Virus record (IMG/VR): IMGVR_UViG_3300044844_001686
Span: 1 to 64,000 of that record
Length of the DNA stretch: 64,000 nt
DNA from: a virus
Strand: one strand, 5' to 3'
Shown here one piece after another: positions 33,102 to 42,800 of this stretch. The stretch's first letter is position 1, and each line of letters opens with the position of its first letter. The notes below the pieces were generated by a model. The model saw only the letters and a program-made list of their open reading frames with translations, was not told where the DNA came from and did no database searches. Both the position numbers and the translations under genes were made by a program.

Positions 33102-33389
33102 TTAAAATAATCCGCCATCAATATTGTTTATGTCAATAGAAGAAGAGTCTATCCTTTTGGATACATATTTACCTGTTACAGCATTAAATACCAACACGTT
33201 ACCGTCCACAGGACTAAAAGAGTAAACGTCTTCTAACTGAGATATTTTTTTAGCTCCATAATTTATAGATTTTACAGAATAATCTTGTTGGTTATCAACT
33301 TTAACATTAATAGTATTATCATAAGTCACATTACCAACTCTAGTTGGGTTTTGCCCATTGACTTTTACTGATACTGCTCTGATTGACAT
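33102..33389 (-). CDS. Small conserved virion-region protein (95 aa)
   Basis: Sequence: a beta-rich N-terminus (SIRAVSVKVNGQNPTRVGNV), a middle motif KKISQLEDVYSFSPVDGNVL, and the end DINNIDGGLF. The LEDV...DGNVLVF motif recurs in fibre proteins of aquatic T4-like phages. The DGGLF end parallels that of the adjacent 501-aa protein. It has its own late promoter at 33412-33419 and a 15-nt gap to the next gene. It may be an adaptor or short fibre piece. Function is not established. Confidence 0.7.
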   Translation of the reverse strand: MSIRAVSVKVNGQNPTRVGNVTYDNTINVKVDNQQDYSVKSINYGAKKISQLEDVYSFSPVDGNVLVFNAVTGKYVSKRIDSSSIDINNIDGGLF

Positions 33390-33411
33390 TTTAGTTTCCT
33401 AATTTTATTAG

Positions 33412-33419
33412 TATTTATA
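33412..33419 (-). promoter_or_regulatory. T4-type late promoter for the 95-aa and 501-aa genes
   Basis: Exact TATAAATA on the minus strand, about 25 nt before ATG 33389. Confidence 0.8.
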
Positions 33420-33431
33420 AAAATGTCAAAC

Positions 33432-33779
33432 TTATATTTTAGTTGAACTAGGTTCTACGTGAATAATCCCTTCCAAAACTTTTGATCTATTAGTGGGGTT
33501 TGATGTATTTGTTATAAAAACGTCATAAACATACCTTCCAGATTTAATGTTTTGTGTAGTATTTGCAGATAGTGATAAATTTATAATCCCTAATTGGGTA
33601 TTAGCAACATTTGCAGAAAAAGAAGCAGCAACGTTCGCAGACCAATAAGATTTTCTTATATCAGATTTTACGTTAGAATTGGTAAGATTATATGGATAAC
33701 CGTTTAATCCGTCTAATGTGATATTAACGGAATAATCTTCCCCTTGTTCCAAAAATAATTCTAAATATCCTGCTGACAT
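33432..33779 (-). CDS. Small beta-sandwich-like virion protein (115 aa)
   Basis: 115 aa. YLELFLEQGEDYSVNITLDG at the start, a central SDIRKSYWSANVAASF, and GRYVYDVFITNTSNPTNRSK then VLEGIIHVEPSST at the end. The layout recurs as a small protein next to long fibres in T4-like aquatic phages and reminds me of baseplate upper-protein (BppU-like) N-terminal domains. That link is weak. It starts 1 nt after the 1955-aa fibre gene and is probably co-expressed with it. Confidence 0.7.
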   Translation of the reverse strand: MSAGYLELFLEQGEDYSVNITLDGLNGYPYNLTNSNVKSDIRKSYWSANVAASFSANVANTQLGIINLSLSANTTQNIKSGRYVYDVFITNTSNPTNRSKVLEGIIHVEPSSTKI

Positions 33780-33780
33780 A

Positions 33781-36700
33781 TTAGTTTCCTATTTTAGATT
33801 TTAGTTCGTCAATTTGTTTTTGCTGTTCTTTAATTGCCTCAATTAGAACACCTACGATATTACCATAAGCAACTGAAAGTATTCCATCGGAATTTTCTAC
33901 AACAACTTCTGGAAGAACTTCTTGAACCTCTTGAGCAATTACACCGATTCCTTTCTTATTGGAGTCAATCTTGGTAAAAGACACACCTCTTAGATTTAAA
34001 ACTTTATCTAAAGAATTTTCTAATGTAATAACATCTTTTTTCAGCGTTTTGTCGGAATATGCAGTAACGTTTCCAGAAGCAGTGAAATCTCCTGAGGGAC
34101 TTAAAATTGCAGTTCCAGTTCCGGCAGACATTCCAGTATTACCGGAACCGATATTAGACATCCAAAAATTACCATTAGCACCAACATCTTTAATAATTCT
34201 AGCATGATAATCATATTGCCCAGGAGTTCCTGCTGAATGAAAGTCGATTAAAGCTCCCCTATCGCCTGTTCCTTGTCTTCCCAGTTCAATAGTCCCAACA
34301 CTACTAAATTCGGAGGTTCCAATTATTGCGGTAGTAGCAGTAATTTGTCCGTTACCATCTCTAGCGACAATTTTGTTTGCTGTATTAGTTGTTGTAGCAT
34401 CTACTGCCCAAGTGGTTGCAGCAGAACCGTCAAAATTGCTGCCTGTTAAATATGTTCCTCTGGTTAAAATGTTATTTACTTTACTTGCAGTAGACGCATT
34501 ACCAGATAAAGATGCTGTAATTGTTCCTGCAGAGAAATTACCAGAACCGTCTCTAACAACAATTTTGTTTGCTGTATTAGTTGTTGTAGCATCTACTGCC
34601 CAAGTGGTTGCGTTATAGCCAGTATAATTAGAACCAGTTAAATACGATCCTACAGTTAATGTTGCTGGAGTGTATTCGTACCAAGTTGTTGCGTCGTTTG
34701 TACCACCCCAAACCCTTGCCGGAGTTCCTGCTTGATCGGTGTTGTCAAATGCTATACCAAGAGTGGAATACGGAATATTCCACGATGATGTTGCAGCAGA
34801 CCAACCACCGACTTGCAGTCTATTGTTAGTTCCTAGACCAAAATATGTAGCGTAAGCTCCTGGTCTATGAAATGCTATGAATGCTGCGGAAGAACTGTTT
34901 GGTCCTTGGATTTCAATACCACCAAGAGAACCTGTTGAAGTTCCTAAAGAAGACGATGCTTGAGAACCAGTAGCAAGTATTCTCGTAGAAGACGAGAATT
35001 GTCCAGTTACTGATAAAGTAGAACTAAATGATCCTGTCGATACGCTAACGGTTCCAGCACCACCAATACCAGTAGCAGTACCGTTGATGTTCATTGTCTG
35101 ACCGCTGATAAAACTTGCGACAGCAGCAGCACTAGCAGTTCTATAAAAATTATCAGAAGTCTTCGATATAATTCCAGTCACACCAGTAGTAACTGAATTA
35201 TCAGAAGAATTAAAATAAGATGAGGTAATTGTTCCTGCAGAGAAATTACCAGATCCATCTCTAGCAACAATTGTAGAAACGGTATTTGCACTTGTAGCAT
35301 TAGAAGCTATTGTTGGATTTCCAGCAGATCCATCGGCATTAGTAATAGAAATTCCTGTTCCAGAAACAGCGATAGACCTAGCAGTTATTGTACCAGAAGA
35401 TGTTCTAGTAAATAATCCAGTAGTTGTCATGTCGTGAAGGTTTAATGCTTGTCCAGTTAAACCAATAGTCCATGATCTATTTGTAGATAAATCTGTAGCA
35501 GAACCGCCGCCAGTAATACCAGTTCCATTCGCTATTGTCAATGTTCTGCTTGTTGGAACCATAGTACCCGCAGTTAATACAACATTACCAACCGGAAGAG
35601 TAACAGAATAGTTGGACGTTACGTCAGAAGTAATGAATTCCCAATAATTGGTGTTATTAGTATCCCATATTCTTACGGTACTAGTTCCTGGTTTTAGGTC
35701 TATAGCTCCTAATCCAACCCCGGTATCTAGAGTTATCGCCCCAGTACCTTTTGTAGATATGGTTAGACCAACATTACTATCAAACTGCCCCTCTGTTGAT
35801 ATCAACACTGGAGATCCGTTTGCAGCGTTTGTTATGGTTGCATAATTCACACCAGAAGTAACACCTACTGTGTTTAGTGTTGTTGTTCCGTTGGTTCCAA
35901 AAAGATTTGGAACGAGTATATTCGCAGAACCATTAAAGGACACTCCATTAATATTTCTTGCAGTTTGTAAAGTAGTTGCAGTAGAAGCATTACCGCTTAA
36001 AGCTGCGGTAATTGTTCCCGCAGAGAAATTACCAGATCCATCTCTAGCAACAATTTTGTTTGCTGTATTAGTTGTTGTAGCATCTACTGTCCAAGTGGTT
36101 GCTGCAGATCCGTCAAAATTGCTGCCTGTTAAATATGTACCTCTGGTTAAAATGCTGTTTACTTTAGATGAGCTGGTTGCATTACCGCTTAAAGATGCGG
36201 TAATTGTTCCTGCAGAGAAATTACCTGAAGCATCCCTAGCAACAATTGTAGAAACGGTATTTGCACTTGTAGCATTAGAAGTTATTGTTGGATTTCCAGC
36301 AGATCCATCAGCATTAGTAATAGAAATTCCTGTTCCAGAAACAGCGATAGATCTTGAAATTATAGATCCGGCAGAGTTTCTGGTAAATAGACCAGTAGTT
36401 GCTAAATCATGTAAGCTCCTTGCTTGTCCAGTTAATTGGAACTGTCTATTAACGCTTAAATTGGTAGTCGCGTCGGTTGCGATACCTCCAGAAGCAGTAA
36501 TAGTTAAAGAAGTTGGAACCATAGTGCCGGGAACTAGAGTAGTATTTCCAGCGGCAAGATTTAACAAATAATTAGCTGTTGTATCTCCAGTAACAATTTC
36601 ATGATAATTTGAATTATTGTTGTCCCAAATTCTAACATTAGTTGATAAAGGTTTTAGGTCTATTTGTCCAGTTAACCCCGAAACCACTAATTTATTATTA

Positions 36701-39648
36701 ACATTTGCTTCTTCAGCAATAAAAGCGTCGTTGTTTGCTCGAAAATCTCTAGTAAATATTGTTTGGGTTACAGAAAGATTTTGGGTATTAGCAAAATTGT
36801 TTGCTTGTAAGCTGTTTGAAACAACTATTGGAGAAATTACATTAGTGTTTGCAACAACAAAGTTAGATAATGTTGTTCCTGTTACCGACAATGTTGATAT
36901 ACCACCAAAAACTGTATTAGTTCTATTTAAATATACTGGCGTTGTCCCTATAGTTATTGCTGAATTTGCGTGTGTATAAACAGAATTTGCATGTGTATAA
37001 GCAGAATTAGAATTTAAGAATGCAGAATTTGCGTGTGTTCTTGTTAGAGAATGTACTCTAGAAGAAGGAACTCTTACGGAACTAGTTTCATTTAGATTAT
37101 CAGCAATATCTAACTCTAGCAATAAATTAGTATAAATTTTACTGTTGGCGGTAGAATTAGGAACATCGACTGCTCTCCATCTTAAAGATAGATCGGACCA
37201 AGATATTGCTGCGTCAGAGTTTGCAGAATACCATATACCATTTGCCTCATCTAATTTTCTATTAACAATCAGTTCTGCAGGAATGGTGTTGGTCCACCAA
37301 GAAGGGCTGTTAGCACTTAATCTTATTGATTTACCATCATACTGAGTAGCCCCTAAAACTTTTAAGTCTCCTCCAACAACCATGTTTGAAACTATCGAAG
37401 CATTATTGAATAGTGCTTCTCTTGAATATACATTATATACAGATGGATTTTGGCTGTTATCTAGATATCCTACACTATTAGCTTGAACTAGATTTGATGC
37501 GTATAAATTGGTAGTATTTGCATTATTTACTACTAAAATGTTAGTATTAGATATAAAATCATTTGTAAATATTCTCTGAGTTACTGATAGGTTTTGAGTG
37601 TTTGCTGCACTATTTGCTTGCAAAATCGCAGTAAATACGTTACTACTACCGTGTAAAGTAGGAGAAGTAACTAATGAATTAGCTGAAACAGTATTAGTTA
37701 TTACATTAGTATTAGATTGAACAGTTTCAGTGACAACTCTAGTATTAGCTTGGACAATACCTGTCACAACTCTAGTATTTGCTAAAACATCATTAGTTAT
37801 TACATTAGTATTAGCTTGGACAATACCTGTCACAACTCTAGTATTTGCTAAAACATCATTAGTTATTACATTAGTATTAGATTGAACAGTTTCAGTGACA
37901 ACTCTAGTATTTGCTAAAACATCATTAGTTATTACATTAGTATTAGATTGAACAGTTTCAGTGACAACTCTAGTATTAGCCTGAATATATCCAGAGAATA
38001 CATTACTACTACCATGTAAAGTAGGAGAAGTAACAACAGTATTAGCAGAAACAGTATTAGAATGAACTATATTATTTGCCTGAACAATACCTGTTACAAC
38101 TCTAGTATTAGCCTGAACATATCCAGAAAATACATTACTACTACCATGTAAAGTAGGAGAAGTAACAACAGTATTAGCAGAAATAGTATTAGATATTACG
38201 GTATTGTTTGCTTGAACGAATCCTGCAACAACTCTAGTATTTGCTAAAACATCATTAGTTATTACGTTAGTATTAGCTTGAACAATACCAGTAACTACTC
38301 TAGTGTTAGCTTGAGCGTAGTCGGTATATATGTGGGTGTTCGCTTGAACAATACCAGTAACTACTCTAGTGTTAGCTAAAATGTCGTTTGATAGTATAGA
38401 ATTATTAGATTGTAAAGTCGCTGTAATTATTCTAGTATTAGCTAAAGCAGTATCTGTTATAACTCTAGATTGAGATTCAATAACATCAGTAACAATTAAA
38501 TTATTTGCTTTAAGAAATCCTGTATAAACGTTCGAAGAAGCTTGAACTGTAGGAGTAACTATAGAACTATTAGCAGAGATTGTTGCAGTAAATATGTTAG
38601 TATTAGCTTGAACTATACCTGTAACAACTCTCGTATTAGCTTGAACATAATCGGTGAATACGTTACTGCTACCATGCAACGTTGGAGTAGTAACCAAAGA
38701 GTTGGCGGAAACGGTATTAGCAATAACGGTATTATTTGCTTGAACAATACCAGTAACGATTCTGGTATTAGCTTGTACATATCCGCTGAATACGTTACTA
38801 CTACCATGTAATGTTGGCGAAGTAACTATTGAGTTAGCAGTAACTGTATTAGCAATAACAGTATTATTCGCTTGAACAATACCAGTAACGACTCTCGTAT
38901 TTGCAACAGCAACCCCTGTTTGTAAATTTGTATTCGCTTGCAAGTAATCTACAAAGGCGTCATCAGTTACAGAAAGATATCTAGTATTTGCAGAAGTATT
39001 TGCCTGCAATCTATCGGTATAAGATAAACCTATAACATGAGAATTTACAGACACAAATAAATTTCTATTAGTAGAAATATTATTTGCAGCATATATAAAA
39101 TTATTACTTACCAAATTTCCAACTGTAACGTTCGCAGAAAATTGTGCAGTATTCCCAGATAAATTGTAATAAATTATTTGATTGTTTGCTTGTATTAAAT
39201 TTACATTGGCTGTTTCTAGAATATCTACGCTATTGGCAAATAGAGATTTAGCAAGAGTAACTATACCGTAACTATTGTTAACATTTTCATAACCAATTCC
39301 GGTTAAGTAAGAAGCATAATTTTGATATCCACCAGAAAATATTGAAGTTCCGTTCGAATACAACGTTACGTTATTCGCTCTATCTGTGAGAGATAGAGTT
39401 TTCCCCACTTCAGCATTATTTTGGACGTATAAACTACTGCCAACACCTTCTACCCTAGTTTCTCTAGAAAATACTGATATCGTATTGGAAAGAAACCCAG
39501 TTCCAGAACTTGATATAGAAAAAGTTCCAGAAGGTTTATCCCAATCATAAAACCCCAAATATTGCCAAGCGTTTACTAGGTTATTTGCGGTTCTTACTAA
39601 ATCACCGAAAGTATTAGAGAAATAGATATTGGTTATATTATTTGCCAT
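33781..39648 (-). CDS. Giant tail fibre with S74 chaperone domain (1955 aa)
   Basis: A very long fibre. The N-terminal region (about 1-200) is Asn-rich with beta strands. Residues about 200-690 are made of 11-residue repeats such as VLANTRVVTET and VQSNTNVITND. A THANSVYTHANSAI-type stretch and a middle with repeated SGNFSAGTITASLSGNAS and TTNTANKIVARDGSGNFSAG units follow. The C-terminal about 100 residues form the S74 intramolecular chaperone: [30 protein letters not shown] and [20 protein letters not shown]. It is probably the main long receptor-binding fibre. It lies between fibre genes and the baseplate module and overlaps the 76-aa gene by 11 nt. Confidence 0.88.
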   Translation of the reverse strand: MANNITNIYFSNTFGDLVRTANNLVNAWQYLGFYDWDKPSGTFSISSSGTGFLSNTISVFSRETRVEGVGSSLYVQNNAEVGKTLSLTDRANNVTLYSNGTSIFSGGYQNYASYLTGIGYENVNNSYGIVTLAKSLFANSVDILETANVNLIQANNQIIYYNLSGNTAQFSANVTVGNLVSNNFIYAANNISTNRNLFVSVNSHVIGLSYTDRLQANTSANTRYLSVTDDAFVDYLQANTNLQTGVAVANTRVVTGIVQANNTVIANTVTANSIVTSPTLHGSSNVFSGYVQANTRIVTGIVQANNTVIANTVSANSLVTTPTLHGSSNVFTDYVQANTRVVTGIVQANTNIFTATISANSSIVTPTVQASSNVYTGFLKANNLIVTDVIESQSRVITDTALANTRIITATLQSNNSILSNDILANTRVVTGIVQANTHIYTDYAQANTRVVTGIVQANTNVITNDVLANTRVVAGFVQANNTVISNTISANTVVTSPTLHGSSNVFSGYVQANTRVVTGIVQANNIVHSNTVSANTVVTSPTLHGSSNVFSGYIQANTRVVTETVQSNTNVITNDVLANTRVVTETVQSNTNVITNDVLANTRVVTGIVQANTNVITNDVLANTRVVTGIVQANTRVVTETVQSNTNVITNTVSANSLVTSPTLHGSSNVFTAILQANSAANTQNLSVTQRIFTNDFISNTNILVVNNANTTNLYASNLVQANSVGYLDNSQNPSVYNVYSREALFNNASIVSNMVVGGDLKVLGATQYDGKSIRLSANSPSWWTNTIPAELIVNRKLDEANGIWYSANSDAAISWSDLSLRWRAVDVPNSTANSKIYTNLLLELDIADNLNETSSVRVPSSRVHSLTRTHANSAFLNSNSAYTHANSVYTHANSAITIGTTPVYLNRTNTVFGGISTLSVTGTTLSNFVVANTNVISPIVVSNSLQANNFANTQNLSVTQTIFTRDFRANNDAFIAEEANVNNKLVVSGLTGQIDLKPLSTNVRIWDNNNSNYHEIVTGDTTANYLLNLAAGNTTLVPGTMVPTSLTITASGGIATDATTNLSVNRQFQLTGQARSLHDLATTGLFTRNSAGSIISRSIAVSGTGISITNADGSAGNPTITSNATSANTVSTIVARDASGNFSAGTITASLSGNATSSSKVNSILTRGTYLTGSNFDGSAATTWTVDATTTNTANKIVARDGSGNFSAGTITAALSGNASTATTLQTARNINGVSFNGSANILVPNLFGTNGTTTLNTVGVTSGVNYATITNAANGSPVLISTEGQFDSNVGLTISTKGTGAITLDTGVGLGAIDLKPGTSTVRIWDTNNTNYWEFITSDVTSNYSVTLPVGNVVLTAGTMVPTSRTLTIANGTGITGGGSATDLSTNRSWTIGLTGQALNLHDMTTTGLFTRTSSGTITARSIAVSGTGISITNADGSAGNPTIASNATSANTVSTIVARDGSGNFSAGTITSSYFNSSDNSVTTGVTGIISKTSDNFYRTASAAAVASFISGQTMNINGTATGIGGAGTVSVSTGSFSSTLSVTGQFSSSTRILATGSQASSSLGTSTGSLGGIEIQGPNSSSAAFIAFHRPGAYATYFGLGTNNRLQVGGWSAATSSWNIPYSTLGIAFDNTDQAGTPARVWGGTNDATTWYEYTPATLTVGSYLTGSNYTGYNATTWAVDATTTNTANKIVVRDGSGNFSAGTITASLSGNASTASKVNNILTRGTYLTGSNFDGSAATTWAVDATTTNTANKIVARDGNGQITATTAIIGTSEFSSVGTIELGRQGTGDRGALIDFHSAGTPGQYDYHARIIKDVGANGNFWMSNIGSGNTGMSAGTGTAILSPSGDFTASGNVTAYSDKTLKKDVITLENSLDKVLNLRGVSFTKIDSNKKGIGVIAQEVQEVLPEVVVENSDGILSVAYGNIVGVLIEAIKEQQKQIDELKSKIGN
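37680..38900 (-). repeat. Hendecad-coding tandem DNA repeats in the giant fibre gene
   Basis: Units of 33 and 66 bp (11 and 22 codons), for example encoding NDVLANTRVVTETVQSNTNV, repeat nearly identically, most tightly around 37715-37980. Longer blocks encoding SANSLVTSPTLHGSSNVF recur about every 100 bp. Confidence 0.88.
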
Positions 39649-39868
39649 TAGTTTTATCCGATATTAATTGAATTAGCATAGATTTAATATCACCTATGTC
39701 GTTTTTTAACGAATCTATCTCATTATTTATATTAGCAATTTCTGTCTTTTGTATATGTAACATTTTCGCTTTCATGAAATATTCTTCTCTGGCGCTTCTA
39801 TCAGTATTAAGAAGCGCCATAGATTCTGTATCCCTAATAAAGTTTCCTTCCTCAGTTTTTACTAACAT
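39638..39868 (-). CDS. Small helical protein between the fibre and baseplate genes (76 aa)
   Basis: 76 aa. Residues 1-25 (LVKTEEGNFIRDTESMALLN) are followed by a coiled coil (about 28-70: KAKMLHIQKTEIANINNEID, SLKNDIGDIKSMLIQLIS). Similar short proteins with an FIRDTESMAL-like motif occur beside fibre genes in T4-like cyanophages, from memory. It is probably a fibre or baseplate accessory protein. It begins directly after the 2255-aa gene and overlaps the giant fibre gene by 11 nt. Confidence 0.72.
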   Translation of the reverse strand: MLVKTEEGNFIRDTESMALLNTDRSAREEYFMKAKMLHIQKTEIANINNEIDSLKNDIGDIKSMLIQLISDKTNGK

Positions 39869-39869
39869 A

Positions 39870-42800
39870 TTACCTCATTCCAGTTCCAGCAGGAAGAGCA
39901 ATTGCCCTAATATCAGTTAAGAAAGGAACATATGTAGGATCTGTAGTTGTCATTACCACCTTAATAGCAAATTGGTTAAATGTTGAATATGTTGCTCCAG
40001 AACTACTGGTGTAAACAATATTATTATTAGCTATATTATCCTTACCTGGAGCAGCAACATATTCAATTAAATCTGTTCTTGTAGAGGAAACCCTATTAGT
40101 AGAAGAAATTGGAGTCATTATTTGCCAAGTTCCATCATCAAATTTTTGTTCGTCTTCTCCAGAAAGAATCTTATAATAAACATATATTTCTGTATTCAAT
40201 GGTTTATATGCAGTATAATAAACTCTTAGATCTCCGGCTTCATCTCCAGGAGCAAGAACAACCCGTTTAGAAATATATTTTGCCAGACCGTTTCCTGTTC
40301 TAGTACAAGTTTCGCAATTTATAATAATCGCGGGTTTTCCATTTTCAAATCTTGGTTCTCCATCGATATAGAAAGTTTGATTCGTCGAAGTTCCAAATAC
40401 ATTATTAGAAACCGTAACCCAACCATTGGCATTGTTTGCAGAAACTACTGTTGTAACAAACGAACTATTACCATTAGATATAGATTGACCATACCAAATA
40501 GAACCATTAGCAATGCTCCCATTTTCTGTTTTAAATATGATATTATCATTACCAGATACAGTATTTGCAGTAGATATTGTAGAAAGATATAATTTAGGTC
40601 TTACTGCATAATTACGTCCATTATTAGCAAATACTATTTTAGAAATAGAATTTCCATTAGACGGATCAACAACAACGTCTGCAAGTGCACCAACCCCATA
40701 ACCATCAGCTTCTATTCTTACTCCAGTAGTCGTGTTGGAGTAATTTTTACCCCCATCAACAATATTGATATTATAATCATATACTCCTAGATCGTTAATC
40801 AACCATTTTGTTGTATATAAAGAAACACCATCATCAGAAATCATGGGGCTAACCCATTTATTTGAAGATGTTAATTGCGCAGTCATAACTAAAGAATTAT
40901 TACTATTTCCAGCAATAATTCTAGCACCCCTACCATCAGTTAAAAACTGATCAGCAGAAGGAGTTCCATACCTACCAGGATTAATAGGAGTTTTTGTTCC
41001 TGTTAACAACCAAGTATTTTTTGGTGTTGTATCATAAGAATAATTTATTTTAGTCTGTGTTGGAGTGAAATCCGAAGTTGATAGATTCAACTTATCATAT
41101 TCAATAGAATTTCTTTGCGAGAATACAGAATATGTTGTATTAGCAATAACTTGTAAATCATCTTTAAAATACGCAGAAGCAAAATCTATTGGCTTAGATC
41201 TTGGGGCGCTTTTTGGGATGACAAAATCAATATTCGGAGTTTTGGAAACGTCGAATTCACAAGCATCAATGGTAAACATTAACGATTTTGTTTGTTCAGC
41301 GCTCCAAGTTATTGCGTTTTGAGATACAAATAACGTTCCAACATATGGATTAGAACTCAATTTAGCTGTTGTTTGTGGGTCTGGGTCTGTTGGAAGATTT
41401 TTTGAAGTTGACGCCAACGCAAAATCGTTTTGAGCAGCCAACCAGCAAGTATACTCCAAAGAAGAAGATCTAACAACAAATGCGTACAAAATGTCGGGTT
41501 TGATGTATACTGGAACATCAAATTCAAATGTTGTTTTTGAATTTTGATCCAAGTAATGAGGTCTTTCGGAAGTATTTACAACTAATGGGTCTATGATGAC
41601 TTTAGAATTTTCAAGAACCTTTGATGTAGGATACCCATTTAATGTTTCAACCAAATAAATATAAATTGGTTGATCTATAGACCTTGTTCTAAAAAATAGA
41701 CTTAAAGATTTTAAGAAAACCCCATTAGGATATAAATTTCCTTCGACGATAAAAGATTGACACAAAGGGTCTTCTGGTGGTGGAGGAGGTGGAGGTGGGG
41801 CAATATATTCTTGCTCCTTCCTAGTAGAACTCTTGTTGATTTTATCCGTTTCTGTCCATCCAGGTATTTTTGACGCAAATTGTAAACTTTGACTTTGCGT
41901 CGCCAAGTTTGAAGCAAAGAAGGACGATTCTGCGTATGTTGTAGCAGAATTTGCATTACCATCAATACCATTATCCACTCTGAAAACTTTAGTTCCAGAG
42001 AAAAACTTACCACCAGGAACTTTAAATATACCACAAAACATACCATTAACAGAAGACATAAACGGCATTGGTTCTGAGAAATTAACTGGGTTATTTCTTG
42101 AAGTTGCTAATGGTGTAGAAGCAGAAGTTTTGAAAATAGAAGTATTTCTACTTATAGAGTAAATAGTGGCAGAAGAAATTTCTACATTTATTGTTGTGGA
42201 TAATGTTGCTACTTTAGTAGACCCATTATAAGCAGAAATTACTGCAGAACTGCTCCATTCGTCATTTATTGGATTTGGATTGAAAATAGTAACAATAGCA
42301 TCTTTATAAAAATTATTAGTAGAAGAAGCCATTGACGATAAAGTAATTGAAGTTACTCCCAATTGCCTACGAACCGTTCTCTTAAATAGGGTTTTTGGTA
42401 AATATGTATTATTATTTTGACCCAAAGATTCTGCTCTACTTATTGCTGAATAGTCTCTCCCGGTTTCGTCTTCGTATAAATCTGCTGTTTGCGCAGTTCC
42501 TCCAGAAACAGCCCCTAATAATCCAGACGAATGTAACGTTTCTACTAAAACGCCAGAAGCGGTTGTCCTAGAAAAACTTCCGTTTGTATTAAATACGCCA
42601 ACATTAATCGAATTGGTGTCTGGAGCCGCATATCTTGTAATACCAATATCTCCAACAACATATAGGTATTGGTGAAGCATTCTTAGTCTTAGAGTCGTTA
42701 GAGCACCAGAAGGAAATCTAGAAACTGGTTCATATGCAACCCCGAGTATTTTTCCTGTAGGAACGAAAACCCCTGCAGATAAATAACCAATAACATCACC

